This document shows positions 33,903 through 41,663 of a DNA stretch of 64,000 nucleotides, in pieces; positions within the stretch are counted from its first letter, which is position 1, and every line of letters starts with the position of its first letter. The notes below the pieces were generated by a model. That model did not search any database, was not told where the DNA came from, and was given only the letters and a program-made list of their open reading frames with translations. Made by a program: the position numbers and the translations under genes. Source of the stretch: CAZQRP01 sp964596125 (GTDB lineage Bacteria > Chloroflexota > Dehalococcoidia > GIF9 > UBA5629); contig CAZQRP010000001.1 of assembly GCA_964596125.1 (NCBI GenBank), forward strand, positions 1 through 64,000, read 5' to 3'.

Positions 33903-34999
33903 TGGAATTCAATATTGCTGCATTGCTTGGTGATGGAGTTGGCCCCGAGGTGGCAACTGAAGCTATAAACGTCATGGAAGCAGTGGGTAAGAAATTTGGA
34001 CATGTTTTTAAATTCCGCCACGGACTTATAGGCGGCGTGGCTATAGATGCCACCGGCGTGGCACTGACTGAAGAGACATTGAATATGTGCCGGGACTGTG
34101 ATGCAGTGTTGCTCGGAGCAGTCGGTGGCCCGAAATGGGACGATCCGAAAGCTAAAGTCTACCCCGAAGACGGGCTGCTGGCACTACGAAAGGAACTCGG
34201 GCTTTTTGCCAATTTACGGCCGGTAAAAGTATTACCTTTGCTTGCCAATTCAACGAGCCTTAAACCCGAGGTGATAAAGGGCGTGGACATGATGGTGGTG
34301 CGTGAACTAACCGGTGGGCTTTACTTCGGCCAGCCGAAAAAGCAATGGCAGACCGCCGACGGCAGGCGTGCAGTTGATACAATGGACTATTCTGAAACGG
34401 AGATTGAGCGTATAGTACGGGTCGGATTCGAGCTGGCTCTTACCCGTCGCAGGAAGCTGACTTCGGTGGACAAGGCAAACGTCCTGGAATCATCACGGTT
34501 ATGGCGTCAGGTTGCCACGGAAGTATCTGCCGACTATCCTGATGTTGAGACCGACCACATGCTGGTAGATGCCTGTGCGATGCGGTTTATCCAGAACCCA
34601 AAGTATTTTGATGTCATCGTTACCGAAAATACGTTTGGCGATATCCTCACGGATGAAGCCTCGATGCTGGCTGGCTCAATGGGTATGCTGCCGTCAGCAA
34701 GCCTGGCAGGCATTCCCAAAGGTGGTTCTTCCAGGGCCTTCGGAATGTATGAACCGATTCACGGTAGTGCACCTGGCCGGGCCGGCCAGGATATTGCCAA
34801 TCCGATTGCCACTATATTGAGCGCAGCTATGATGCTCCGTTATTCTTTGAGTCTGGTAGCGGAGGCGGACGCCGTTGAGAAAGCGGTGACCGCTGTTCTA
34901 GAGGCTGGTTATCGTACCTATGATATAATGGAGGAAGGTAAGACCAAGGTTGGGACGAGGGAGATGGGCAGGCTATTGATTGAAACGATAATCAGCTAG
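33902..34999 (+). CDS. leuB: 3-isopropylmalate dehydrogenase
   Basis: 365 residues; oxidative decarboxylation of 3-isopropylmalate with NAD+, and probably of erythro-3-methylmalate in the citramalate route. Motifs: LLGDGVGPEV at the N-terminus, VVRELTGGLYFGQPK, SVDKANVLESSRLWR, and VTENTFGDILTDEASMLAGSMGMLPSASL for metal and substrate binding. GTG start overlapping the leuD stop, with tggagg upstream inside leuD, so the two are coupled. Confidence 0.96.
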   Translation: MEFNIAALLGDGVGPEVATEAINVMEAVGKKFGHVFKFRHGLIGGVAIDATGVALTEETLNMCRDCDAVLLGAVGGPKWDDPKAKVYPEDGLLALRKELGLFANLRPVKVLPLLANSTSLKPEVIKGVDMMVVRELTGGLYFGQPKKQWQTADGRRAVDTMDYSETEIERIVRVGFELALTRRRKLTSVDKANVLESSRLWRQVATEVSADYPDVETDHMLVDACAMRFIQNPKYFDVIVTENTFGDILTDEASMLAGSMGMLPSASLAGIPKGGSSRAFGMYEPIHGSAPGRAGQDIANPIATILSAAMMLRYSLSLVAEADAVEKAVTAVLEAGYRTYDIMEEGKTKVGTREMGRLLIETIIS

Positions 35000-35014
35000 G
35001 AAAGGAATGGACCG

Positions 35015-36607
35015 GTGACTCAAATTAAGCTGTATGATACGACATTGCGAGACGGGGCCCAGCAAGAGGGTATTTCCTTCTCCGTTGCCGATAAGCTTAA
35101 GATTGCCAGGAAGCTGGATGAGCTCGGTGTTCATTTCATTGAAGGCGGCTGGCCTGGCGGCAATCCCAAGGATACCGAGTTCTTTACCAAAGCTCAGAAC
35201 TTGAAATTACAGCATTCGGTCCTGGTTGCCTTTGGCAGCACAAGGCATCCTGATTCGAAGGTAGATAGCGATGCTAACCTCAAGGCTTTAATCGAGGCGA
35301 AGACGCAGGTAGTTACTATCGTCGGTAAAAGCTCGGAATCACAGGCAACTCAGGTGCTGGAAGTAAGCCTGGAAGACAACCTGCGTATTATCAGGGAGTC
35401 CATAGAGTATATCAAGTCCAAAGGCATAACCGTCTTTTTCGATGCTGAGCATTTCTTCGATGGCTATAAAGCAAATGCTGCCTATGCAGTACAGACCGTT
35501 AAGGTAGCGAGCAAAGCCGGAGCAGACTGTGTCGTGCTCTGTGATACCAATGGCGGTACCCTGCCGTCCGAAGTGGCCGCTGCCGTTAAAGCCGTGAAAA
35601 ATGCGGTTGCTGTCCCGCTGGGCATTCATGTCCATAATGATGCCGATCTGGCTGTGGCAAATTCCCTGACTGCTGTTCAAGCCGGAGTTGTCCAGGTACA
35701 GGGGACTATCAATGGCTATGGAGAACGCTGCGGCAATGCCAATCTCTGCTCCGTTATTCCGGGACTACAGCTCAAACTTGGCATCGAGTGTGTCACTAAG
35801 GAGCAGCTTGCCAGGCTCACCGAAGTTTCTCGTTATATAGCTGAACTGGCTAATCTCTCCCTGTCCAGTCATCTTCCCTTTGTGGGTGCCAGTGCTTTCA
35901 CCCATAAAGGCGGTCTTCATGTGTCAGGTATGATGAAATGGGAAGATAGCTACCAGCATATAAATCCGGAGCTTGTGGGCAACAGGCCCAAAGTCGTTGT
36001 CTCCGAACTGTCGGGTAAGGGGAATATTATATATAAAGCCAGGGAATTGGGACTGACTCTGCCTCCGGAGGGTAAACAGGCCCGCCAGATAGTAGAGCAG
36101 ATAAAGATGCTGGAAAGCAAAGGCTTTCAATATGAAGACGCTGATGCCTCCTTTGAGATGTTATTACAGCGGGCCAGTCCCGGGTACACACCCCGTTTTG
36201 AGTTGATTGACTATATGGTAATAGTGGAAAGGCACCGCCGCAGGTCGTCGAGTGGTACTGAACCGCAACTGCTGGCGGAAGCCACCGTCAAGGCTAAGGT
36301 CGGCAACAGCATCATACACACGGCTGCCGAGGGCAACGGCCCGGTAAATGCACTGGACAAAGCCTTACGAAAAGCCCTGGTTGAGTTTTATCCCAATTTG
36401 AATTCGGTTGAACTTATTGACTATAAGGTCCGCATTCTCGAAGAGAGCAGTGGTACCGGGTCTCAGGTCCGCGTGCTCATTGAGTCCAGCGATGGTCAGA
36501 ATGTATGGAAAACGGTTGGCAGCTCGACCAATATTATTGATGCGAGCTGGCTGGCGCTGGCAGACAGCATGGAATACTGGCTGCTCAAGCGGAATACCTC
36601 TGTTTAG
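35015..36607 (+). CDS. cimA: (R)-citramalate synthase
   Basis: 530 residues; condenses pyruvate and acetyl-CoA to citramalate, giving 2-oxobutyrate for isoleucine without threonine deaminase. LYDTTLRDGAQQEGISFSVADKL and FIEGGWPGGNPKDTEFF are typical of CimA-type enzymes and differ from LeuA's DGEQAAGTS. GIHVHNDADLAVANSL carries the metal His. The C-terminal LeuA-type regulatory domain (about 410-525) should bind isoleucine. Start GTG, 15 bp after leuB, Shine-Dalgarno aaagga. No ilvA is in the cluster, in keeping with this route. Confidence 0.93.
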   Translation: MTQIKLYDTTLRDGAQQEGISFSVADKLKIARKLDELGVHFIEGGWPGGNPKDTEFFTKAQNLKLQHSVLVAFGSTRHPDSKVDSDANLKALIEAKTQVVTIVGKSSESQATQVLEVSLEDNLRIIRESIEYIKSKGITVFFDAEHFFDGYKANAAYAVQTVKVASKAGADCVVLCDTNGGTLPSEVAAAVKAVKNAVAVPLGIHVHNDADLAVANSLTAVQAGVVQVQGTINGYGERCGNANLCSVIPGLQLKLGIECVTKEQLARLTEVSRYIAELANLSLSSHLPFVGASAFTHKGGLHVSGMMKWEDSYQHINPELVGNRPKVVVSELSGKGNIIYKARELGLTLPPEGKQARQIVEQIKMLESKGFQYEDADASFEMLLQRASPGYTPRFELIDYMVIVERHRRRSSSGTEPQLLAEATVKAKVGNSIIHTAAEGNGPVNALDKALRKALVEFYPNLNSVELIDYKVRILEESSGTGSQVRVLIESSDGQNVWKTVGSSTNIIDASWLALADSMEYWLLKRNTSV

Positions 36608-36778
36608 TCCATTCGAATTTCATATCCTGTGACCTTTATCTACCGGCACCTTGTATAGGACCATGGGTTATGAAGATACCTATCGGCGCTGTACTGAAGG
36701 GCAGTCTCCAAATTGTCACCAGGACAGCTTTTGATGAACGGCGGGGGTAGTCCTGCTGTTTATTACAGGAGGGATTAG

Positions 36779-37711
36779 TTGATTGACGACGGCAGCGGAG
36801 CCAGGGTAAACAGACCGGGTGTGGTCATGTTTGCCGGTAAGGGTGGAGTGGGAAAAACAACCTGTGCAGCGGCCACGGCGTTACAGTATGCCTCTCTGGG
36901 GGAACGGACATTGGCGATATCGACTGACCCGACACCTTCCCTCGGCCACATATTTGAGGCGGGAGATCACCGGAGGCCGGTGAAGGTCTCGGAGGCGTTG
37001 TACCTGGATGAGATCGGGGTGGACAAGGTGAAGGAGATGTGGGACGGTAAATTCGGCCGTGAAGTCTACGAGGTCTTTTCCTCTTTTGTGGCGGTCGACT
37101 ATGATGAGTTTGTCGATTTTGTCAGCTCGATATTACCGGGGATAAGGGATGAGTTCATGGTTGATTATATCCGGGAAATAACCGCAGGCAATGAGTACCG
37201 GAACGTGGTCTGGGATACGGCCCCTTTGGGCCAGACACTGGGCCTGCTGAAGACACCGGCTATGCTGAGGAAGCATTTAAAGACAGCTCCACGGATATAT
37301 TCGAAGTTGAAACTGGGAAGAGACAGCCGCAGACCGGTGCTGGATATTATTGCTGGGTGGGAAGCCCTGTCTGCCAGGGATATGGAGTTTCTGAGAAATG
37401 AGGTCAATTTTGTTATAGTTACGATTCCTGAAGCGCTGGCTGTTGAGCAGCTTGATGGCATCCTCGGCGAGTTTAATGAAAGCGGGCTGAAAATAGAGCG
37501 TCTGGTTATAAATAATGTCATCAGGGATTTAAGTTCCGATTTTCTCCGTTCCAGGGCGGAACAGCAGAACAGGTATATCGATAGGTTGCATACCAGGTAT
37601 CCGGATATAAAAATGGTTGAGCTGCCCATGTTCCCTCGTGAGATAAAGGGTATCGACAGGCTTAAAGATATTCAGGCGAAGCTGTATGGGGAGGGAGATA
37701 CCGCCGGTTAG
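36779..37711 (+). CDS. ArsA/Get3-family ATPase
   Basis: 310 residues, single ATPase domain. The deviant Walker A FAGKGGVGKTTCAAATALQYA (about 17-37), DPTPSLGHIF (A-loop/switch I), VWDTAPLGQTLGLLKTP (switch II) and VVITIPEALAV-like later strand place it in the ArsA/Get3 group, half the length of enterobacterial ArsA. TTG start behind acaggaggg. No arsB lies beside it, and the arsenic operon is 25 kb away. It may be a membrane-protein targeting or maturation ATPase rather than an arsenite pump subunit. Confidence 0.85.
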   Translation: MIDDGSGARVNRPGVVMFAGKGGVGKTTCAAATALQYASLGERTLAISTDPTPSLGHIFEAGDHRRPVKVSEALYLDEIGVDKVKEMWDGKFGREVYEVFSSFVAVDYDEFVDFVSSILPGIRDEFMVDYIREITAGNEYRNVVWDTAPLGQTLGLLKTPAMLRKHLKTAPRIYSKLKLGRDSRRPVLDIIAGWEALSARDMEFLRNEVNFVIVTIPEALAVEQLDGILGEFNESGLKIERLVINNVIRDLSSDFLRSRAEQQNRYIDRLHTRYPDIKMVELPMFPREIKGIDRLKDIQAKLYGEGDTAG

Positions 37712-37782
37712 CTTTGATAAAGAGAGGGGTCTGGCACGGGAAGACAGGAGGAAGCGGGCGGGACGCTACTGGTGTTGTCTTT

Positions 37783-38394
37783 TTAGATTGGTCTACCGAC
37801 CGGAATTATATACAGGGGCCTGACCGGTTCATACACTCGTACCACCTTGCTGACGCCTTCATCGTGGAAAGCGCCTATCATGACAGTAGCCAGGCCGAGC
37901 GCTATAGCCTGTAATGAGACATTTTGTCCCAGGTGTCCGACTTCCATGTGCACGTATCTTTTGCCTCTCTCTCCGTATATATTCGTGGTCCTGGAGAACA
38001 GGGCACAGATAACTATGTTAACGGGACAGCTAGCGATAACATCCTGGTCTAAAGCGACTTCCGCCAGTTCCTGTCTGAAATCGCCCTTCAGGTGCAGGCC
38101 CAGGGAGTGGCTGCCGGTTTCATAGTGATAGATACCTGCGCTCAGGCTTTCCACGGTCTGCTCGCCGACGAGAGCGAACATCTCAAGAGGGAACGTAGCC
38201 CCCGCACTCGGGACTGTTCTGTACCTGCCGGCACCGGTGATACCCTGGGCCGACCACAGCAGTTGCGATAACTGCCATAGAGGTATCGGTTCAGTGCTGA
38301 GCCTCCTGATTGACCTCCGCCTGGAAATGGACTCTTCTACCGATAGGTTCCCCTTCAGAATCGCTGGCGGCAGTTTGATTGAAGGTTCTCCCAT
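37783..38394 (-). CDS. SagB/ThcOx-type nitroreductase-fold oxidoreductase
   Basis: 203 residues. ISRRRSIRRLSTEPIPLWQLSQLLWSAQG is the FMN-binding start of SagB-type dehydrogenases, followed by RTVPSAGATFPLEMFALVG and AGIYHYETGSHSL; the C-terminal part has HMEVGHLGQNVSLQAIALGL. In peptide-toxin clusters these enzymes oxidise azolines, but lone copies like this one are common in anaerobes and uncharacterised. It follows rtcB by 9 bp and so belongs to the archease-rtcB transcript. No YcaO or precursor peptide gene is in the window. Confidence 0.85.
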   Translation of the reverse strand: MGEPSIKLPPAILKGNLSVEESISRRRSIRRLSTEPIPLWQLSQLLWSAQGITGAGRYRTVPSAGATFPLEMFALVGEQTVESLSAGIYHYETGSHSLGLHLKGDFRQELAEVALDQDVIASCPVNIVICALFSRTTNIYGERGKRYVHMEVGHLGQNVSLQAIALGLATVMIGAFHDEGVSKVVRVYEPVRPLYIIPVGRPI

Positions 38395-38403
38395 ACAGGT
38401 ATG

Positions 38404-39861
38404 CTAGCCCTTTATTATGCCGATGGGTTCTGCCATCGCTACCTTGCGCGATATTCCGGCTTGCTGGGTAACTTCGACTACCTGGGTGACGTCCTTGTAA
38501 GCCTGTGATGCTTCTTCGGCAAGTGAGGCCATATTGCCCGCTTTTACGGTTATTCCTCTGGCTTCCAGCTCGCGGGCGACATCGATTCCTCGTAAACTGC
38601 GCTTGGCTGCTCCACGGCTTTGTACCCGGCCGGCACCGTGGCACGTAGAACCAAACGTTTCGGTCATTGCTTTCTCGGTACCGACGGCTACATAAGAGCG
38701 GCGTCCCATGTCGCCCGGAATAAGCACCGGCTGGCCGATATCCTTATATCGCTGCGGCAGTTCCTTATGTCCCGCCGGGAACGCCCTGGTAGCCCCCTTA
38801 CGGTGGATACATAAAGTGCTGGTCTTCCCGTCTACGACGTGCTCCTCTATCTTGGCGATATTATGGGTCACATCATAAATCTGCTCCATGCCGAGCTGGT
38901 TCCGGCTTTTACCGAAGACCTTCAGAAAGGATTCCCGGGACCAGTGTGCGATGCACTGCCGGTTGGTCCAGGCATAGTTGGCAGCACAGGCCATAGCCGC
39001 CAGATAGTCTTTCCCTTCCGTTGATTCTACCGGCGCACAGGCCAGTTGTCTGTCGGGCAGACTGATGTTATATTTCCTCACTGCCTCAGCCATTATTTTA
39101 AGGTAATCGTCGCATATTTGATGGCCCAGCCCCCGGGAGCCGCTATGTATCAGGAATAACACCTGCCCGATGTCATTGATGCCCATAGCTTTGGCCGAGT
39201 CCCGGTCGTAAATCTCTCTTACCACCTGTATTTCCAGGAAATGGTTCCCCGAGCCAAGCGTTCCCAGTTGAGGAGTGCCTCTCTTTTTAGCCCTGGCGCT
39301 GACTTTTCCCGGGTTGGCCTTCTTCATACAGCCCATCTCTTCAGTAGCCTCCAGGTCTTCAGGTACGCCGAGACCTTTACTGACCGCCCAGCGGGCGCCG
39401 TCGGTCATTACCTGGTCCAGCTCTTTGGCGCTGGCCCTGATCTTACCCTCCGAGCCCAGTCCGGAAGGGACATTGGTAAACAGATGGTTGATAAGCTCCC
39501 TGATCCTGGGCTTCACTTCGCTCTCGTCGAGGTTGGTGCGCAGCAGCCTCACGCCGCAGTTGATGTCGTAGCCAACACCGCCCGGTGAAATAACGCCGTC
39601 GTTTACCCGGGTAGCAGCGACGCCGCCTATAGGGAAGCCGTATCCCCAGTGGATATCGGGCATAGCCATGGAGCGCCCGACTATTCCGGGCAGAAAAGCC
39701 ACATTAGCTACCTGCTCCAGCGACTGGTCCTGCTCAATGACCTCCAGCATGCCCTTATCGGCATAGACCAGGCCGGGGACGCGCATGCCCTGTTTATAGC
39801 TCTGCGGGATCTCCCAGCGGTAATCGTCTATTTTATTCAGTCGTCCTTCCCATTTCGGCAT
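38404..39861 (-). CDS. rtcB: RNA-splicing ligase RtcB
   Basis: 485 residues; GTP- and Mn2+-dependent ligase joining 2',3'-cyclic phosphate (3'-phosphate) and 5'-OH RNA ends, for tRNA splicing or RNA repair. Motifs: MPDIHWGYGFPIGGVAA, GGVGYDINCGVRLLRT (metal Cys), LGTLGSGNHFLEIQ (metal His), IHSGSRGLGHQI, and CHGAGRVQSRGAAKR with the guanylylated His. It follows its activator archease by 11 bp. There is no intein. Confidence 0.96.
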   Translation of the reverse strand: MPKWEGRLNKIDDYRWEIPQSYKQGMRVPGLVYADKGMLEVIEQDQSLEQVANVAFLPGIVGRSMAMPDIHWGYGFPIGGVAATRVNDGVISPGGVGYDINCGVRLLRTNLDESEVKPRIRELINHLFTNVPSGLGSEGKIRASAKELDQVMTDGARWAVSKGLGVPEDLEATEEMGCMKKANPGKVSARAKKRGTPQLGTLGSGNHFLEIQVVREIYDRDSAKAMGINDIGQVLFLIHSGSRGLGHQICDDYLKIMAEAVRKYNISLPDRQLACAPVESTEGKDYLAAMACAANYAWTNRQCIAHWSRESFLKVFGKSRNQLGMEQIYDVTHNIAKIEEHVVDGKTSTLCIHRKGATRAFPAGHKELPQRYKDIGQPVLIPGDMGRRSYVAVGTEKAMTETFGSTCHGAGRVQSRGAAKRSLRGIDVARELEARGITVKAGNMASLAEEASQAYKDVTQVVEVTQQAGISRKVAMAEPIGIIKG

Positions 39862-39872
39862 TTCTTAGTCCT

Positions 39873-40301
39873 CTAGATATCGAAGATCACCTGTGCTCTA
39901 TAGCCGTTGTCTTCTCGGTTGATGGTCAGCATATGATAGGTAGCCGCTTTCACTTCCCTTTTCAGCTTGTGCCGCGCCGGATTTATCCTGTCTCCAAAGC
40001 ACCTGGCTTTAAGCTGGACATAATTATGTTCGTCGATTTCAAACCTTTTAAACACAATATGCTCGACATCGAACGTGTAGAGAAGCTCGTTCAGCCATTC
40101 AACCAGCAGGTTTTCGCTGTCCTCGGAAGATAGCTCCACATCGTGCTGTATAGTTTCTTCGATGGTATCGAGCTCTGTTATCAGGCTGAATAAGCCCAGG
40201 GCAGCATTGGCAAAAACCTGCTTAATATCGGAGCCGTAGGCAATAATGCCGATATCTGCGGTATGGTCTATGACCTCGAAAGCCTTCTCCACTCTTCTCA
40301 C
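39873..40301 (-). CDS. archease (RtcB activator)
   Basis: 142 residues. FEVIDHTADIGIIAYG at the N-terminus with the metal-binding Asp, LLVEWLNELLYTFDVEHIVF in the middle, and KREVKAATYHMLTI with the C-terminal metal His are typical of archease, which speeds RtcB guanylylation and turnover. Immediate position before rtcB matches the known functional pair. It is the first gene of the operon and has its own promoter. Confidence 0.93.
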   Translation of the reverse strand: MRRVEKAFEVIDHTADIGIIAYGSDIKQVFANAALGLFSLITELDTIEETIQHDVELSSEDSENLLVEWLNELLYTFDVEHIVFKRFEIDEHNYVQLKARCFGDRINPARHKLKREVKAATYHMLTINREDNGYRAQVIFDI

Positions 40302-40322
40302 ATCACAAACCGAGGATGACTC

Positions 40323-40351
40323 ATTATATCATGACCCGTGTCAATCGTGAA
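40323..40351 (-). promoter_or_regulatory. promoter of the archease-rtcB operon
   Basis: TTCACG (40351-40346), 17-nt spacer, perfect TATAAT (40328-40323) on the minus strand, about 20 nt before the archease start. A TTGACA also lies at only 10 nt from the -10, too close to pair with it. Confidence 0.5.
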
Positions 40352-40439
40352 ATTACCGGGGCAAATTGCCGGAGCATTAGGAGTATAAGCACGTTACTTG
40401 TCCTGGCTTAAGCGCAGCAAAGGACTACAACGTGAGAAA

Positions 40440-40468
40440 TTGCTATCTTCCGTGGATTTTGCTAGACT
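40440..40468 (+). promoter_or_regulatory. promoter of tRNA-Lys
   Basis: TTGCTA (40440-40445), 17-nt spacer, extended -10 TGCTAGACT (hexamer 40463-40468). TSS would lie about 47 nt before the mature tRNA. Confidence 0.5.
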
Positions 40469-40521
40469 TTCATGTGGCCCTGCGGCAGGTGGTACGCCAA
40501 AAAGTGGGGCCGGACACAGGC

Positions 40522-40597
40522 GGGCCGCTAGCTCAACTGGCAGAGCAGCTGACTCTTAATCAGCAGGTTAGAGGTTCGATTCCTCTGCGGCTCACCA
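40522..40597 (+). tRNA. tRNA-Lys (anticodon CTT)
   Basis: Cloverleaf: acceptor GGGCCGC/GCGGCTC (one G-U), D stem GCTC/GAGC, anticodon stem GCTGA/TCAGC around the loop CTCTTAA (anticodon CTT at 40555-40557), T stem AGAGG/CCTCT with loop TTCGATT, discriminator A and encoded CCA. The 3' half is the left boundary of the accessory island. Confidence 0.95.
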
Positions 40598-40924
40598 GTC
40601 TTATAGCTATATCACCCCATTTTTTATTGCCCTCCCTTTATCTTTCCATTTTACTTAAAAGTTTGTTTAGCTTTTTTCATTTGAATTACTTTTTTTCGAT
40701 TGTATAAGCTACTTGCCACATATAGCGAGAATGATGGGATTAGGAAATGTAAAGATAAAGAATTATCTTGATGATTACCATTATCATAATAGGCTTTTAT
40801 CCCCACTCTACTGAAAAATCCGCTTAGAAATTTTGAAAGGTCAGTAATTGGTCTAAAACGTTAGATGGTTGACAAATACGGTATAACGTGTTATTATACA
40901 GTATAACGTTAGGAGGTAATATTA
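40598..40924. other. left island margin, promoter region of the HTH-GHKL operon
   Basis: 327 bp, very AT-rich, no gene. Its last 60 bp hold the promoter and direct repeats described separately. A T-rich run at 40617-40700 follows the tRNA, with no clear hairpin terminator. No att-core beyond the tRNA itself was seen. Confidence 0.55.
40869..40897 (+). promoter_or_regulatory. promoter of the HTH-GHKL operon with overlapping direct repeats
   Basis: TTGACA (40869-40874), 17-nt spacer, TATTAT (40892-40897). GTATAACGT occurs twice, at 40881-40889 inside the spacer and 40901-40909 at the expected start site, exactly 20 bp apart, so on one face of the DNA. AACGTTAG also occurs at 40857-40864. This arrangement suits repression by the HTH protein encoded first. 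Confidence 0.65.
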
Positions 40925-41611
40925 ATGAATAACACACTACCACGTATTTTTACATTGGAGGAAGTCGCAGATTATTTAAAAGTTGACGAGAATACGGTCC
41001 TACATGAGTTTGAAGCCGGCTATCTTCGCGGATTTAAGATTGGTAAAGAATGGCGTTGTTCTGACGAAGATTTATTGAATTACGTACGAGGAGTGAGAGA
41101 CACTATCGAGACTCCTCAACCATCTCCTGTAAAGAACCCAGTACCTGAATCGGCATTTAACGTTGTTGAAACCGGATCGTTTGACTTTAACTGGCCTAAG
41201 AAAGGTGGTGGTAGCAATTTAGGACATTATGATAAGGGATATGAGGTAACAACGATGATAAACGGCCAGGAGTATACATTCAAGTTAGGGTTTGGAAATC
41301 GCAAATCAGCTGGACATGAGCGACGCCGTGTCACAATATGGCTCGGAAATAGAGCAGTAGTCGAGTTTGCAGGTAGTAACGATTACCAGAATGACGGACT
41401 TCTAGCCGGAATCATCAGGTTGAAGAATGGAAAGCAACTTACGACTCAAAGAATACCAGATGAGTACAAAGGGTTCAAGATCGAGAGATATAACTCTGTT
41501 ATACAGGGGCCCAGAGCCAGTACCGGCATGGCGGTTATAGTACATAAGGATGACATTAAATCCATGCTGGAACACGCGATTATTCGAGCAACCTGGAAAG
41601 AGTTAATCTAG
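40925..41611 (+). CDS. excisionase-fold HTH protein with an unrecognised C-terminal domain
   Basis: 228 residues. Residues 8-58 (IFTLEEVADYLKVDENTVLH, then GFKIGKEWRCSDEDLLNYV) form an excisionase/MerR-like DNA-binding domain. A proline-rich linker (about 64-76) leads to a domain of about 150 residues that looks beta-rich (YEVTTMINGQEYTFKLGFG, RRVTIWLGNRAVVEF, and so on) and matches no family I can name; no PD-(D/E)xK or HNH nuclease motif is evident. Strong Shine-Dalgarno (ggaggtaat). It is 52 bp before the GHKL gene and probably co-transcribed. It could be autoregulator, DNA-targeting subunit, or both. Confidence 0.75.
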   Translation: MNNTLPRIFTLEEVADYLKVDENTVLHEFEAGYLRGFKIGKEWRCSDEDLLNYVRGVRDTIETPQPSPVKNPVPESAFNVVETGSFDFNWPKKGGGSNLGHYDKGYEVTTMINGQEYTFKLGFGNRKSAGHERRRVTIWLGNRAVVEFAGSNDYQNDGLLAGIIRLKNGKQLTTQRIPDEYKGFKIERYNSVIQGPRASTGMAVIVHKDDIKSMLEHAIIRATWKELI

Positions 41612-41663
41612 TAGGATTGATTATATGCTCTCCTATGGGGGTAATGGAATATGGAGGAAACCT

